From Candidatus Eiseniibacteriota bacterium (GTDB taxonomy: Bacteria; Eisenbacteria; RBG-16-71-46; CAIMUX01), in the NCBI GenBank assembly GCA_016712505.1, contig JADJQY010000002.1:186001-250000 (forward strand): 64,000 bases of DNA, written 5' to 3'. Of this stretch, positions 34,344 to 43,147 are shown piece after piece; position 1 is the stretch's first letter, and each line of letters opens with the position of its first letter. Under the pieces are notes generated by a model. It worked only from the letters and a program-made list of their open reading frames with translations, ran no database searches and was not told the DNA's origin. Position numbers and translations under genes: made by a program.

Positions 34344-35113
34344 CCGCGCACTCCCGGTCCATTGCCGCTCCGCTCCGACCCGACCGGCGCCTGTTTCGGC
34401 TCGGTGACGAAGACCCGCCACCAGAGCCCGATCATGCCGATCAGCACCCGGGCCACCCGGGGGAAGTTGAAGAACTGCGACTGCCCGTGCATGCGGTGGA
34501 AGTGGTGCACCGGGACCTGCGCGATCCGCGTGGTGGCGCGGCTGATCCGGGTCATCAGTTCGACGCAGATCAGCCCGCTGTCCGACTCGAGGCGGAATCG
34601 CTCGAAGATCGAGCGGCGGATCAGCCGGAAATCGCAGTCGACGTCTCGCACCGGGAGCTGGAAACAGAAGCGCACGAAGTGGTGGTAGACCCGCCCGACC
34701 ACCTTGCGGTGCAGGGGATCGGAGCGCTTGATCTTCCAACCGTTGACCAGGTCGACGTCGGTTCGCTTTGCCCAGAGAAGGCGAATCTCGCGCACGTCGT
34801 ACTGGGCGTCGCCGTCGGTGTAGAAGACGAAATCCTTGCTCGCGGCGGCGAACCCGCTCTTCAGTGCCCCGCCGTAGCCGCGATTCTTCTCGTGCTTGAC
34901 CACGCGAAAGGTCTGGGGATAGATCGAGCGCAACTCGTCCAGGATCAGATCGACGTGGTCGGGGCTGGCGTCGTTGATCACGATCACCTCGAAGTCCGGC
35001 GTGAGCTCGCGCGCGACTTCGTGGGCCAGGATCACCATCGAGGCGATCGTCCCCCAGTCGTTGTAGGCGGGAAAGAAGATCGAAAGACTGTCCGGTCGCG
35101 CTTCGGTCACCAC
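34340..35113 (-). CDS. GT2 polyprenyl-phosphate glycosyltransferase (DPM1/ArnC-like)
   Basis: The 257-residue GT-A protein has FFPAYND near the N-terminus, ASPDHVD, KNRGYGGALKSGF and the metal/donor motif YTDGDAQYD (98-106), then DCDFRLIRR. This matches dolichol/undecaprenyl-phosphate sugar transferases. It lacks the paired C-terminal membrane helices of ArnC but has a hydrophobic segment (VARVLIGMIGLWWRVFV). It would load a sugar onto polyprenyl phosphate for the GT39 and TMTC-like transferases. The start is GTG 35113 or the next GTG at 35110, with AAGGA upstream. It is first in the minus-strand operon. Confidence 0.9.
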   Translation of the reverse strand: MVTEARPDSLSIFFPAYNDWGTIASMVILAHEVARELTPDFEVIVINDASPDHVDLILDELRSIYPQTFRVVKHEKNRGYGGALKSGFAAASKDFVFYTDGDAQYDVREIRLLWAKRTDVDLVNGWKIKRSDPLHRKVVGRVYHHFVRFCFQLPVRDVDCDFRLIRRSIFERFRLESDSGLICVELMTRISRATTRIAQVPVHHFHRMHGQSQFFNFPRVARVLIGMIGLWWRVFVTEPKQAPVGSERSGNGPGVRG

Positions 35114-35300
35114 GATCCTTTGTCGGGCGCGCCCCCGGTCGCATCGCGGGATGCCGACCGGCGCGGCCTGCCCGCGTTACGGTTTCTTCTTCCGGTCGAG
35201 ACGGCCCCCCACGGAGTGCGAACCGGCCCGGAAGCTGGGTCTTCCTCCGCATCTACGGCCCGACCACGGCCGAACTAAAGCCGGGTCGAACATGGCTCCC

Positions 35301-35330
35301 TTGCCGCCCCGTTCCGACCCTCGCTATGAT
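35301..35330 (+). promoter_or_regulatory. Sigma-70 type promoter giving a leaderless mRNA
   Basis: TTGCCG (35301-35306), an 18-bp spacer and TATGAT (35325-35330). The ATG at 35338 lies 7 nt after the -10 box, exactly where transcription should start. No ribosome site precedes it. Confidence 0.6.
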
Positions 35331-35337
35331 GCCGGGC

Positions 35338-37137
35338 ATGAGTCACTCATCGCAAGTCTCGTCACGGTTCGATTCTCGTAAGCAGTGGGCCATTTGGCCC
35401 GGGATCCTGGTCGCGCTGCTCCTCGCGGTCCTCGGCTGCGGAGCGGGGAAGGAGCCGATCGCCATCCGGGTCGGCGACACTGAACTCTCGCTGGCCGAGT
35501 TCGAGCGGAGTTTCTGGACCGCGGCGAAGCAGGACAGCAGCCTGCGGGCCGATTCGACCGGAATCCACCGCCACGCCCGCAGCCTGGCCGACCAATTGCT
35601 GATCGACGCCATCGCGCGGGTGGAGGATCCCGACCTGGAGCCGATGCGCGCCGACCGCATGGACGAGTTCAGGGAGCGGCTCTACGTCGAGGCACTCCGG
35701 AAAGAAATGTACGGGGCAGCCTACAACGTCGGGGAGCGGGACCTGAAGGACGCCTGGGAAAAGCTCGGGCGAAGGCTCCGGCTGAACTACCTCGCCGTGC
35801 CCACCGAGGCAGAGGCGAGTGAGATTCGCGCTGCCCTCCAGCAGGGGGCGATCTTCGCCAAGATCGCCGAGCAGCGGAGTCTCGACGAACGCTCGCGCGC
35901 CGGGGGCGGAGACCTCGGCTGGATCTCCTATCTCGACCTCGACCCTCTGAGCCGCGATGACATCTTCTCGCTGCAGAAGGGGGAAGTTTCCCGACCGATC
36001 CTCTATGCCGGGGCGTATCAGCTGTTCCAGGTGGTCGACGAACAGCCGAACGATGGGCGCGGCACGCTCAAGGAGGAGACGCTGCGCCTCACCCAGGGAC
36101 TCCAGATGAAGCTGGTCCGCCGGGCGAAGGAGCAGTACGAGCAGAATCTGCTCCAGAAGTACAACTACAAGGCGGACCCGGCCGAGGTCGCCTTCATGAC
36201 CGTGCTGTTCCGGGAGCGGACGCGCGGGGTCAATCGGGGCGAGGACTTGACCGCCCTCGGGGCCAGGGACGACGGGACCGCGGTTGCGACCCAGGGAAGC
36301 CTTCCCTGGACCGGCCCGCCGGTACCGCCGGCCGATACCTCGCGCACCGTCGCCACCTTCGACCCGCCCGGGGGCCGGGTCACCCCGCTCCTCCTCTTCG
36401 ATCAGCTCCTGTCCCATCCGATGCCGACCTGGCCGAAGTTCGAGACCGGGGCGGATGTCGAGGAACTGCTGCGCGAGTTGGTGCTGGAGCGTCTCGAGAT
36501 CCGCGAGGCGCTGGCGCGGAAAATCGATACCCGGCCCGAGATCCAGCGCGAGATCGCCGAGCAGTTGCGCGACGTCCGCGGCCGGCAGTGGACCCGGAAC
36601 CACGTCCGCCCGAAGCTCCGCCCGTCGGAGGAGGAACTGCGCGCCTACTACGACTCCCACCTGGCCGAGTTTGCCACCGCCGAGACCCGCCGGTTCGTGG
36701 CGATCAACGTGCGGGACCGGGAGGTCGCGCGGAAGGCGGGAAAGCTGCTGGCGGCGGGGACGCCGACCGAGGAAATCCGCCGCGCGGTCGCGGCCGGCGA
36801 TACCAGCTGGGCGACCACCGGCGATACCGGCACCCCTCCGCTGAGTTACGGACGGTCGCCGATGCTCGACGACGTGATCTTCAGTCTGCCCATGAACGGC
36901 GTGTCGGAGCCGCTACCGGTGGGATCGACCTGGACGGTGGCGAAGGTGATCGAGATCAATCCCTTCGTCCAGACACCGTTCGAGGAGGTCAAGATCGCCC
37001 TCCAGTCGCGGATCGTCGACCAGCGGCTGGGCCCATGGATGAAGCAGCGTCTGGCGCAGGCCCGGGCCGAACACCCGGTGACGATTGACTGGACCGTGGT
37101 CGATCGCGCGCGCCCGGTGCCTGCCACGAAGAAGTGA
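35338..37137 (+). CDS. PpiC-type peptidyl-prolyl isomerase lipoprotein (SurA/PrsA-like)
   Basis: The 599-residue protein has a signal peptide with lipobox VLGC (Cys34). A SurA-N-like helical region and a parvulin PPIase domain (about 148-240, SLDERSRAGGGDLGWISYLD) follow. After a linker come a second N-like region and a degenerate parvulin domain (about 455-545). It probably assists folding of exported or outer-membrane proteins. ATG 35338 is preferred over ATG 35326 because the latter lies inside the -10 box. It is divergent from the glycan operon. Confidence 0.85.
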   Translation: MSHSSQVSSRFDSRKQWAIWPGILVALLLAVLGCGAGKEPIAIRVGDTELSLAEFERSFWTAAKQDSSLRADSTGIHRHARSLADQLLIDAIARVEDPDLEPMRADRMDEFRERLYVEALRKEMYGAAYNVGERDLKDAWEKLGRRLRLNYLAVPTEAEASEIRAALQQGAIFAKIAEQRSLDERSRAGGGDLGWISYLDLDPLSRDDIFSLQKGEVSRPILYAGAYQLFQVVDEQPNDGRGTLKEETLRLTQGLQMKLVRRAKEQYEQNLLQKYNYKADPAEVAFMTVLFRERTRGVNRGEDLTALGARDDGTAVATQGSLPWTGPPVPPADTSRTVATFDPPGGRVTPLLLFDQLLSHPMPTWPKFETGADVEELLRELVLERLEIREALARKIDTRPEIQREIAEQLRDVRGRQWTRNHVRPKLRPSEEELRAYYDSHLAEFATAETRRFVAINVRDREVARKAGKLLAAGTPTEEIRRAVAAGDTSWATTGDTGTPPLSYGRSPMLDDVIFSLPMNGVSEPLPVGSTWTVAKVIEINPFVQTPFEEVKIALQSRIVDQRLGPWMKQRLAQARAEHPVTIDWTVVDRARPVPATKK

Positions 37138-37203
37138 CCGCGCGCGCCTGATCAGCGCCCCGGCCGGCCGGATGCCGGATCGCGTCCGGGCAGGGCAGGC
37201 ACG

Positions 37204-38151
37204 CTAGCGGAGGAAGTACTTCGCCAGGTAAGAGACCATGAAGCCGGTCTGGGCGAAGAACATCATCATGTACATGTGTCGCCAGGAGACATGGTTCTCG
37301 GTCGTGGCCAGTGCGTCCGGGTCGCGCAAGATCAACGAGACGGTGTAGGCGCCCCAGCCGACCAGGATCGCACCTAACGCATAGAGGAAGACCGGATGTC
37401 CGCTCATCATCCCGGTCATCACCCCGATCGGGATGAGCAGGAACGGTAGGACGAAGAAGGGGGCGATCATCCACGCGGCGCGCCGCGCGCCGTACTTCAC
37501 CGGCAGGGTGATGCACCCGCCGGCGGCGTCCCCCTTCATATCGGCAAAGTCCTTGGTGGTCGACGCGCCGAGCAGAAACAGGCCGAAGATCGCTCCGATG
37601 TACCAGGCCTCCCCGCCGTGGAATGCATCCTTGGTCATCGACCATCCCGCGACCTTGAGCAGCAGTCCGCGCGGGATCGCGATGGTCAGGTTGGCCAGGA
37701 TCGCGTTGCGCTTGGTCCGGATCGGCGGTACCGAGTAGATGATGGTGAGAAACGCGGCGGCACTCGCCAGGACGAAGCACTGGAGGTTCACCAGCGCGGC
37801 GAAGAGGGCGGCGACGAGGTAGAGGACCAGGGTCACCCAGCCCGCTTCGCGGGTGCTCAGGCGACCAGAGGGGATCGGGCGCTTGGGCTTGTTCACCCGG
37901 TCGACGTCGAGATCGTAGATCTGGTTGATCCCGTTGCTCGCCCCGTTCAGCACCGCCGCCATCAAGGTGCCGAAGACGATCTTGAGCAGCAGTCCGCCGG
38001 TGATCTCGCTCGGCACCCCGGCACCCAGGGCCGTGACTCCTCCGGAGAGCATTCCGAGGGCGGGGGCGATGAGGGTGAAGGGACGGGAGAATTCCCAGTA
38101 CAGCTTCAGTCGGTCTTGCAGCGTCATTCGGTTGGGCATCTGCCGATCCAT
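37204..38151 (-). CDS. UbiA-family prenyltransferase
   Basis: The 315-residue intramembrane enzyme has the two Asp-rich motifs of UbiA proteins: NQIYDLDVDRVNKPKRP (first) and DFADMKGD (second). There are about nine helices. These enzymes transfer a prenyl chain to an aromatic or other acceptor. The KDFADMKGD form with an (A/G)xCxTLPVKYG stretch is common in the DGGGP synthase/chlorophyll synthase branch, so quinone synthesis and other lipids are both possible. No quinone genes adjoin it. Confidence 0.9.
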   Translation of the reverse strand: MDRQMPNRMTLQDRLKLYWEFSRPFTLIAPALGMLSGGVTALGAGVPSEITGGLLLKIVFGTLMAAVLNGASNGINQIYDLDVDRVNKPKRPIPSGRLSTREAGWVTLVLYLVAALFAALVNLQCFVLASAAAFLTIIYSVPPIRTKRNAILANLTIAIPRGLLLKVAGWSMTKDAFHGGEAWYIGAIFGLFLLGASTTKDFADMKGDAAGGCITLPVKYGARRAAWMIAPFFVLPFLLIPIGVMTGMMSGHPVFLYALGAILVGWGAYTVSLILRDPDALATTENHVSWRHMYMMMFFAQTGFMVSYLAKYFLR

Positions 38152-38229
38152 CGCTCCTCGTCTCGCCTCGGATCACGTCGCGCGGCACGCTAGCACAGGT
38201 GCGCAGAGGGGTCAAAGTCGGCCGGTTCC

Positions 38230-38259
38230 TTGACAGCCGCGACGATCGGATGCCACGAT
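38230..38259 (+). promoter_or_regulatory. Candidate promoter with consensus -35 and an inverted repeat
   Basis: TTGACA (38230-38235), an 18-bp spacer and CACGAT (weak -10). An inverted repeat ATCGGAT (38245-38251)/ATCCGAT (38267-38273) overlaps the -10 and the first ATG, so it could be an operator. Confidence 0.35.
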
Positions 38260-38283
38260 CGGGATCATCCGATGAGGACCGAA

Positions 38284-38622
38284 ATGCAGAATTCCGAGGC
38301 GAGCGCCCCACTCGAGGTTCAGCGCCTGGAGGACGGATCGCTCTACATTGCCTGGGGCGACGGACACCAATCGACCTACGGCGGACCGGCGCTCCGCCAG
38401 AGCTGTCCCTGCGCCGCCTGCCGCGACGAACGTGAGGCCCCCAATCCCCTCCGGGTGGTCCGACCGATCGATCCGCGGTCGGTGAATCTCGTGACCGCCG
38501 AGCCGATCGGGAACTATGCGCTCGGTCTGGTGTGGGGGGATGGCCACCGCACGGGCATCTATCCATATCGACTCCTGCGCCAGTTGTGCGACTGTTTCGC
38601 CTGCCGCACGGAGCGCGGCTAG
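38284..38622 (+). CDS. DUF971 protein (GBBH-like N-terminal domain)
   Basis: A protein of about 112 residues. It has SLYIAWGDGHQSTYGGPALR, SCPCAACR, then YALGLVWGDGHRTGIYPYRLLRQL and CDCFACR. This is the DUF971 fold found alone in bacteria and as the N-terminal domain of gamma-butyrobetaine hydroxylase. The two Cys clusters (six Cys in all) suggest a metal or Fe-S site. ATG 38284 has GAGGA at a spacing of 5; ATG 38272 lies in the inverted repeat and lacks a ribosome site. The function is unproven. Confidence 0.85.
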   Translation: MQNSEASAPLEVQRLEDGSLYIAWGDGHQSTYGGPALRQSCPCAACRDEREAPNPLRVVRPIDPRSVNLVTAEPIGNYALGLVWGDGHRTGIYPYRLLRQLCDCFACRTERG

Positions 38623-38653
38623 CCGCGGGCTTGTCGAGGAAAGGAGAGCCTTG

Positions 38654-41600
38654 GTGCGATTGCTAAACCTGTTCGTTCCCAGCCCCGAGAGGCCCTTGGT
38701 CCGATCCCCATGGGGGACGGGGGCACCCCTTTCGATGCGGGCGCTGCTCATGCTGCTCGCGCTCCTGTCGGTTCCGCCCGGCTTCCCGGCAGAAGCTCGC
38801 GGGGCAGGAGCCGGTGGTGCGGGGGCCGGCGGGGTAGAGGTCGTGGAACTCCGATCGGCCGACGAGCAGGCGGTCCGCTTCGTCGTCCATGTGCCCGACC
38901 CGCAGATCTTCGCGCCGGGTGCGGGCGAGGACGCGAAGGTGACCGCGCCGGGCTTCGAGCCGGCGGATGATCTGCCCGGCGCACCGGAGCTTCCCGCGCG
39001 CAGCGTGCTGATCGCCCTCCCGCCGGGTACGGTGGCGGAACTTTCGGTCACCCCGCGTGGAGTGCGCACCATCCCCGCGGTCTGGCCGCGGCCGGTGGCG
39101 AAGCGCGCGCTCGAGGAAGGGCCGGACGAGGTTCCCTACGAGATCTCGACCCGGATCCGCGACAACGCACTCTACGCCACGACCTATCCAGCGGCCTGGG
39201 GTTCGCTCGGCGAACCGTCGACCATGCGCCACGTGCGCGTGGTGGCGGTCGCCCTGCAGCCGTATCGCTGGAGTCCCCGCGTGCGTGGCCTGGAGGTGGC
39301 CAGCGAGCTCGAGGTCGAAGTGCGCTTCATTCCTGCGCCGGGACGCGGAGAGGACCTCGGAGTCCCGGTGCCGCGGGACGTGCGCTGGGAGCGGATCTAC
39401 TCGGCCCGTCTGCTCAACGGCGCGCTTGCACCGGCCTACGCCAGAGGGAAGGCGGAACTCGGCCAACGAGCGATGCGGCGCTCTGCTCCGCACGGCGAGT
39501 GGCGGATCGGAGTCGAACAGACGCGGATCCACCGGGTGACCTATCAGGGGCTGGCCGCGGCCGGGTTCTCCGAAACCCCGCAGGTCGCCCAGGTGGCGCT
39601 GAACGAGCGCCGCTTCAACCCGGCCAACGAGGTCGACCCGCTGGAGGAGTCGGCGGTGCCGATCGTCCTGCGCGATGTCAACGGTAACGGGCTGTTCGAC
39701 AGCGGTGACGATTTCCTGTTCCTGGGACAGAACGCCTGGGATCGACTCGACACCCCTGCCCGGTGGAAGCGTTACGGACGGAGCAACTCGTACTTCTTCT
39801 CCGTGCGGCCGGAGGGAGGAGCGCGCATGGCGCGGGTCTCGTCCGATCTCGGACGTACCGACCTGACTCCCGAAGCCGCGGCGCGCTGGACCGAGTCGAT
39901 CGAGGGGGACGGCGTCTACATGAAGTTCGCCTCCGGCGACGAGCCGGCGGGAAGTCTCGCCCTGGGGATCCAGGCGATCCGCCAGGAGCACTTCTACTGG
40001 ATCGGGGAAGGGGGGGGAACGACCTACCAGCGGGAGTTCAATCTCCCCGGATTTCTCACCGCCCGTTCGGCTCGAATCGCGCTCCAGGGGACCCGGGCCC
40101 ATGCGCAAGGGACACCGATCATCGCGCTCGGCCCGACCAACGGCGAGACGGTGCCGCTGCAGGTCGAGTTCGACGTCCCGTCACTGCAGCGGCGGGTGTA
40201 CGATTTCGATGCGGCTGCACTCGATACCATCCCGTTGCGGGCCGCAAACAACCGCGTGCAGTTCACGCTTGAAACCGGCGCGTTCGGCGCTTCGCTCGAC
40301 TGGATGCGCTTCACCTACGACCGCAGCCTGGTGGCGACCGGAGATCTGATCAGCTTTGTCACCACCGAGCAGCAGTTCGAGGCTCGCGAGTTTCGCCTGA
40401 CCGGCTTCTCCGCACCGGGGGCCAACACCGGCCTGCTCGCGTTCGACCTCTCGGATTCGCTCGCGCCGAAGGAGCTGACCTATGAGGCGACGCAGCTTCT
40501 CGATTCCGGGCGGGGACTGAAGTTGCAGCTCAACCTCGTCGAGCCGCGGGTCGTGAGCGTACTGCGTCCCGCCGCTGCCGCGGCCCCGGTGACCATCGTG
40601 CGCGAGGCGGTGGAAGACCTGGCGGTCGATGGCGACGAGGACGTGATCGTGGTCATCCACCCGGACTTCCAGGCCGGCTTCACTCCATGGGTGGAGGCAC
40701 GCGAAGCGGAGGGATTCCGGGTCAAGGTGGTCTCGATCCGTGACCTCTACGACCAGTTCAACGGCGGGCGCCCCTGGCCGGAGGCGATTCGAAACTACCT
40801 GCGCTGGCTCTGGCGGGCGCGCGCCGTCGATCCGTCCTATCTGGTGCTGGTCGGCGACGCGAGCGACGATTTCGCCAACACGCTCAAAGGGCAGAACTCT
40901 CCCACCGATCGGAGCGCCCCGAACTTCGTGCCCACCCAGACCCTCTTCTCGAACGCCTTCTCCAGCGCTCCGGAGTTGGTCGCGAGCGATCACTGGTTCG
41001 TCGACAACCTGAACGACCATACCGAGCAACTCGACTTCGCCCCCGACATGCACGTCGGACGGCTGCCGGTGGGCAACGCGACCGAACTCACCGCCCTGGT
41101 GACGAAGATCCTCGACTACGGTCGGTTCGGCGCGAATGACACCTGGCGGAATCGCGGCCTGGTCGTCTCGGACGACGAGTACTCGAACCGGATCAGCTTC
41201 AACGGCGCCTATACCTGGCACGGCGATGCCGACCGGAACAACCCGCGGGACGACGAGGCGATCTTCATCTACTCCGGACGGCGGACGGCCGAGATCATCC
41301 GGGAGGAGGCCGGATTCAGCGACTTCGAGTGCGATTCGTTCTTCGTCGCCGACTACATGGACTCGGTTGCCTGTCTTGGCCGATGCGAGCCGGATTCGAA
41401 CGGAAGCAGCGATTGCCGCGACTGGACCTGCCCCTGGGTGAATGATGACTTGCCGGCCGACCGTCGAGTGCGCGGGCAGATCTGCTACTTCACCGAGGAC
41501 TGCCCCGGGAGCTGCGGTGGGATCTGCGACAATCAGGAGTACGGCAACACGGTCGTCTCGGAGACGCTCATCCAGGCGATGGGACGTGGACATCTCTTCG

Positions 41601-43033
41601 TGAGCTACAACGGCCACGCCAACGGCCATCTCTGCGCCCACGAGTACATCCTCCAGGACGACGGGCAGTTCGGTCGCTTCGACGCCGATCGTGTGGGGAA
41701 CGTGGGGAAGCCGTTCATCTTCTTCGGCTTCGGTTGCCACTTGGCGGAGTTCTCCCGCTACCTGGAGGCGGCGCCGCTGCGCGGCGACTCGATGGCGGAG
41801 CGGTTCCTCTTCCAGCGTGACGGCCGCGGCGCGATCGCCGCGATCGCCTCGACCGCCTACGAGTGGCTGAGCGAGAACGCCACCTTCAATCTTGCGCTGA
41901 TGGAAAGCTGGTTCACCGCGCCGCCTACCGACGAGAACGGCGACAGTGTCTGGCGGCTCGGGGACGTCTACACGGCCGGCAAGGTGGCGTTGATTGCCAC
42001 CGGGGGGCGCAACAACCAGGGAATGGTCACCACCTACGCCCTGCTCGGTGATCCGACCCTCACCCTCGATCTCGCCCCGCCGCGCTTGCGCGAGGTCCGG
42101 GTGAATGGCGAGGAATGGGTCCCGGGCGCCGCGATCGCTTCCGGGGCCGAAAGCGAAAGCGCCAGGATCGAGGTCTTGCTAGTGGACGAGGTGATGATCG
42201 GATCGGCCACGGTGCTCGATCGCGAGGGCCCGGTCGATCCCAGCCGCTTCCGCTTCCTGCCCGACCCCGAGCGTCCGGAGGACGATCGCCGCCGCCTGCT
42301 CAGTTACACCAGCCTGCTCGTTCCGACCGCCGAACCGTACATGGTGCGCGTCGCGGCGAGCGACCGGACTGGACGGGTGCGCGAGGTGGAGTTCCCGGTG
42401 GGGGTCGAGAACAAGCTGTTTGGACTCGAGGGAGGCGAGTACCGGGAGATTCTGCCCAACGACTTTCTGGCTGCGGGTGACTCGATCCGGATCGAGCTAC
42501 GGAGCCCGGTGCGGCTCCGTTCGGGCCAGCTCGCGGTGACGCTCGACGCCGACGGCGCGGTTGCCGCGGCCTTCGAACCGGAGGAAACAGGTCCGGACGG
42601 CTCGCGCGTCTGGATGGTGCGGGCGCGGATCCCGGGCGGGTTGACCGCCGGCGAGCACACCATCCGGCTGCGGATCACGCGAAGTCACGACGGAGGGACG
42701 ACGGAGCGAGCCATGGCGTTCCTCGGCGTGTCGACCGAGGTCTCGCTCCTCGAAGCGTTCAACTTCCCCAATCCGTTCGGCGAGAGTACCGCATTCCACT
42801 ACACGCTCGACGGGGGCGTGCAATCGGCGCAGGTCACGATCTTCTCGCTCCGCGGGCGGAAGATCGCGACGCTGATCGGCTCGACCCTGCGTGGGGAGAA
42901 TGTGCTCACCTGGGACGGCCGCGACCAGGATGGGGACCGGGTGTCCAACGGTGTCTACTTCTACAAGCTCCGGATCGAGACCTTCGACGGGCGGACGCTG
43001 GAGAGGACCGACCGGCTGGCGCGCGTGCGCTGA
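38654..43033 (+). CDS. Gingipain-type (C25) cysteine protease with FlgD-like C-terminal domain
   Basis: The 1459-residue product starts at GTG 38654 (AAGGAGAG upstream); an internal ATG 38735 sits at the signal helix. A long N-terminal beta-rich region is followed by the C25 domain (about 660-1120). The catalytic His988 is in SYNGHANGHL and Cys1028 in FFGFGCHLAEF. A Cys-rich insert (about 895-960, ten Cys) sits before the His. Ig-like domains and a FlgD-type tail (NFPNPFGEST, then NGVYFYKLRI) close it. PorU, the type IX sortase, is also a large C25 protein, so it is either a secreted protease or a PorU analogue. No other type IX gene is present. Confidence 0.85.
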   Translation: MRLLNLFVPSPERPLVRSPWGTGAPLSMRALLMLLALLSVPPGFPAEARGAGAGGAGAGGVEVVELRSADEQAVRFVVHVPDPQIFAPGAGEDAKVTAPGFEPADDLPGAPELPARSVLIALPPGTVAELSVTPRGVRTIPAVWPRPVAKRALEEGPDEVPYEISTRIRDNALYATTYPAAWGSLGEPSTMRHVRVVAVALQPYRWSPRVRGLEVASELEVEVRFIPAPGRGEDLGVPVPRDVRWERIYSARLLNGALAPAYARGKAELGQRAMRRSAPHGEWRIGVEQTRIHRVTYQGLAAAGFSETPQVAQVALNERRFNPANEVDPLEESAVPIVLRDVNGNGLFDSGDDFLFLGQNAWDRLDTPARWKRYGRSNSYFFSVRPEGGARMARVSSDLGRTDLTPEAAARWTESIEGDGVYMKFASGDEPAGSLALGIQAIRQEHFYWIGEGGGTTYQREFNLPGFLTARSARIALQGTRAHAQGTPIIALGPTNGETVPLQVEFDVPSLQRRVYDFDAAALDTIPLRAANNRVQFTLETGAFGASLDWMRFTYDRSLVATGDLISFVTTEQQFEAREFRLTGFSAPGANTGLLAFDLSDSLAPKELTYEATQLLDSGRGLKLQLNLVEPRVVSVLRPAAAAAPVTIVREAVEDLAVDGDEDVIVVIHPDFQAGFTPWVEAREAEGFRVKVVSIRDLYDQFNGGRPWPEAIRNYLRWLWRARAVDPSYLVLVGDASDDFANTLKGQNSPTDRSAPNFVPTQTLFSNAFSSAPELVASDHWFVDNLNDHTEQLDFAPDMHVGRLPVGNATELTALVTKILDYGRFGANDTWRNRGLVVSDDEYSNRISFNGAYTWHGDADRNNPRDDEAIFIYSGRRTAEIIREEAGFSDFECDSFFVADYMDSVACLGRCEPDSNGSSDCRDWTCPWVNDDLPADRRVRGQICYFTEDCPGSCGGICDNQEYGNTVVSETLIQAMGRGHLFVSYNGHANGHLCAHEYILQDDGQFGRFDADRVGNVGKPFIFFGFGCHLAEFSRYLEAAPLRGDSMAERFLFQRDGRGAIAAIASTAYEWLSENATFNLALMESWFTAPPTDENGDSVWRLGDVYTAGKVALIATGGRNNQGMVTTYALLGDPTLTLDLAPPRLREVRVNGEEWVPGAAIASGAESESARIEVLLVDEVMIGSATVLDREGPVDPSRFRFLPDPERPEDDRRRLLSYTSLLVPTAEPYMVRVAASDRTGRVREVEFPVGVENKLFGLEGGEYREILPNDFLAAGDSIRIELRSPVRLRSGQLAVTLDADGAVAAAFEPEETGPDGSRVWMVRARIPGGLTAGEHTIRLRITRSHDGGTTERAMAFLGVSTEVSLLEAFNFPNPFGESTAFHYTLDGGVQSAQVTIFSLRGRKIATLIGSTLRGENVLTWDGRDQDGDRVSNGVYFYKLRIETFDGRTLERTDRLARVR

Positions 43034-43084
43034 GTGGGGCGCGGACCATCGGAGGGCCGGACGCCGATCCTGGCCGGCCCCGGT

Positions 43085-43147
43085 CCGCTCAGCCGTCGGT
43101 TCCGCTCAGCCGTCGGTTCCGCTCAACCTTCTGCGCTCAACCTTCTG
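43085..43147. repeat. Nested tandem repeats (17 bp x2, then 14 bp x2)
   Basis: CCGCTCAGCCGTCGGTT is repeated at 43085 and 43102. CGCTCAACCTTCTG follows at 43120 and 43134. The array fills the gap between convergent genes and enters the last codons of the GGDEF gene. Confidence 0.85.
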
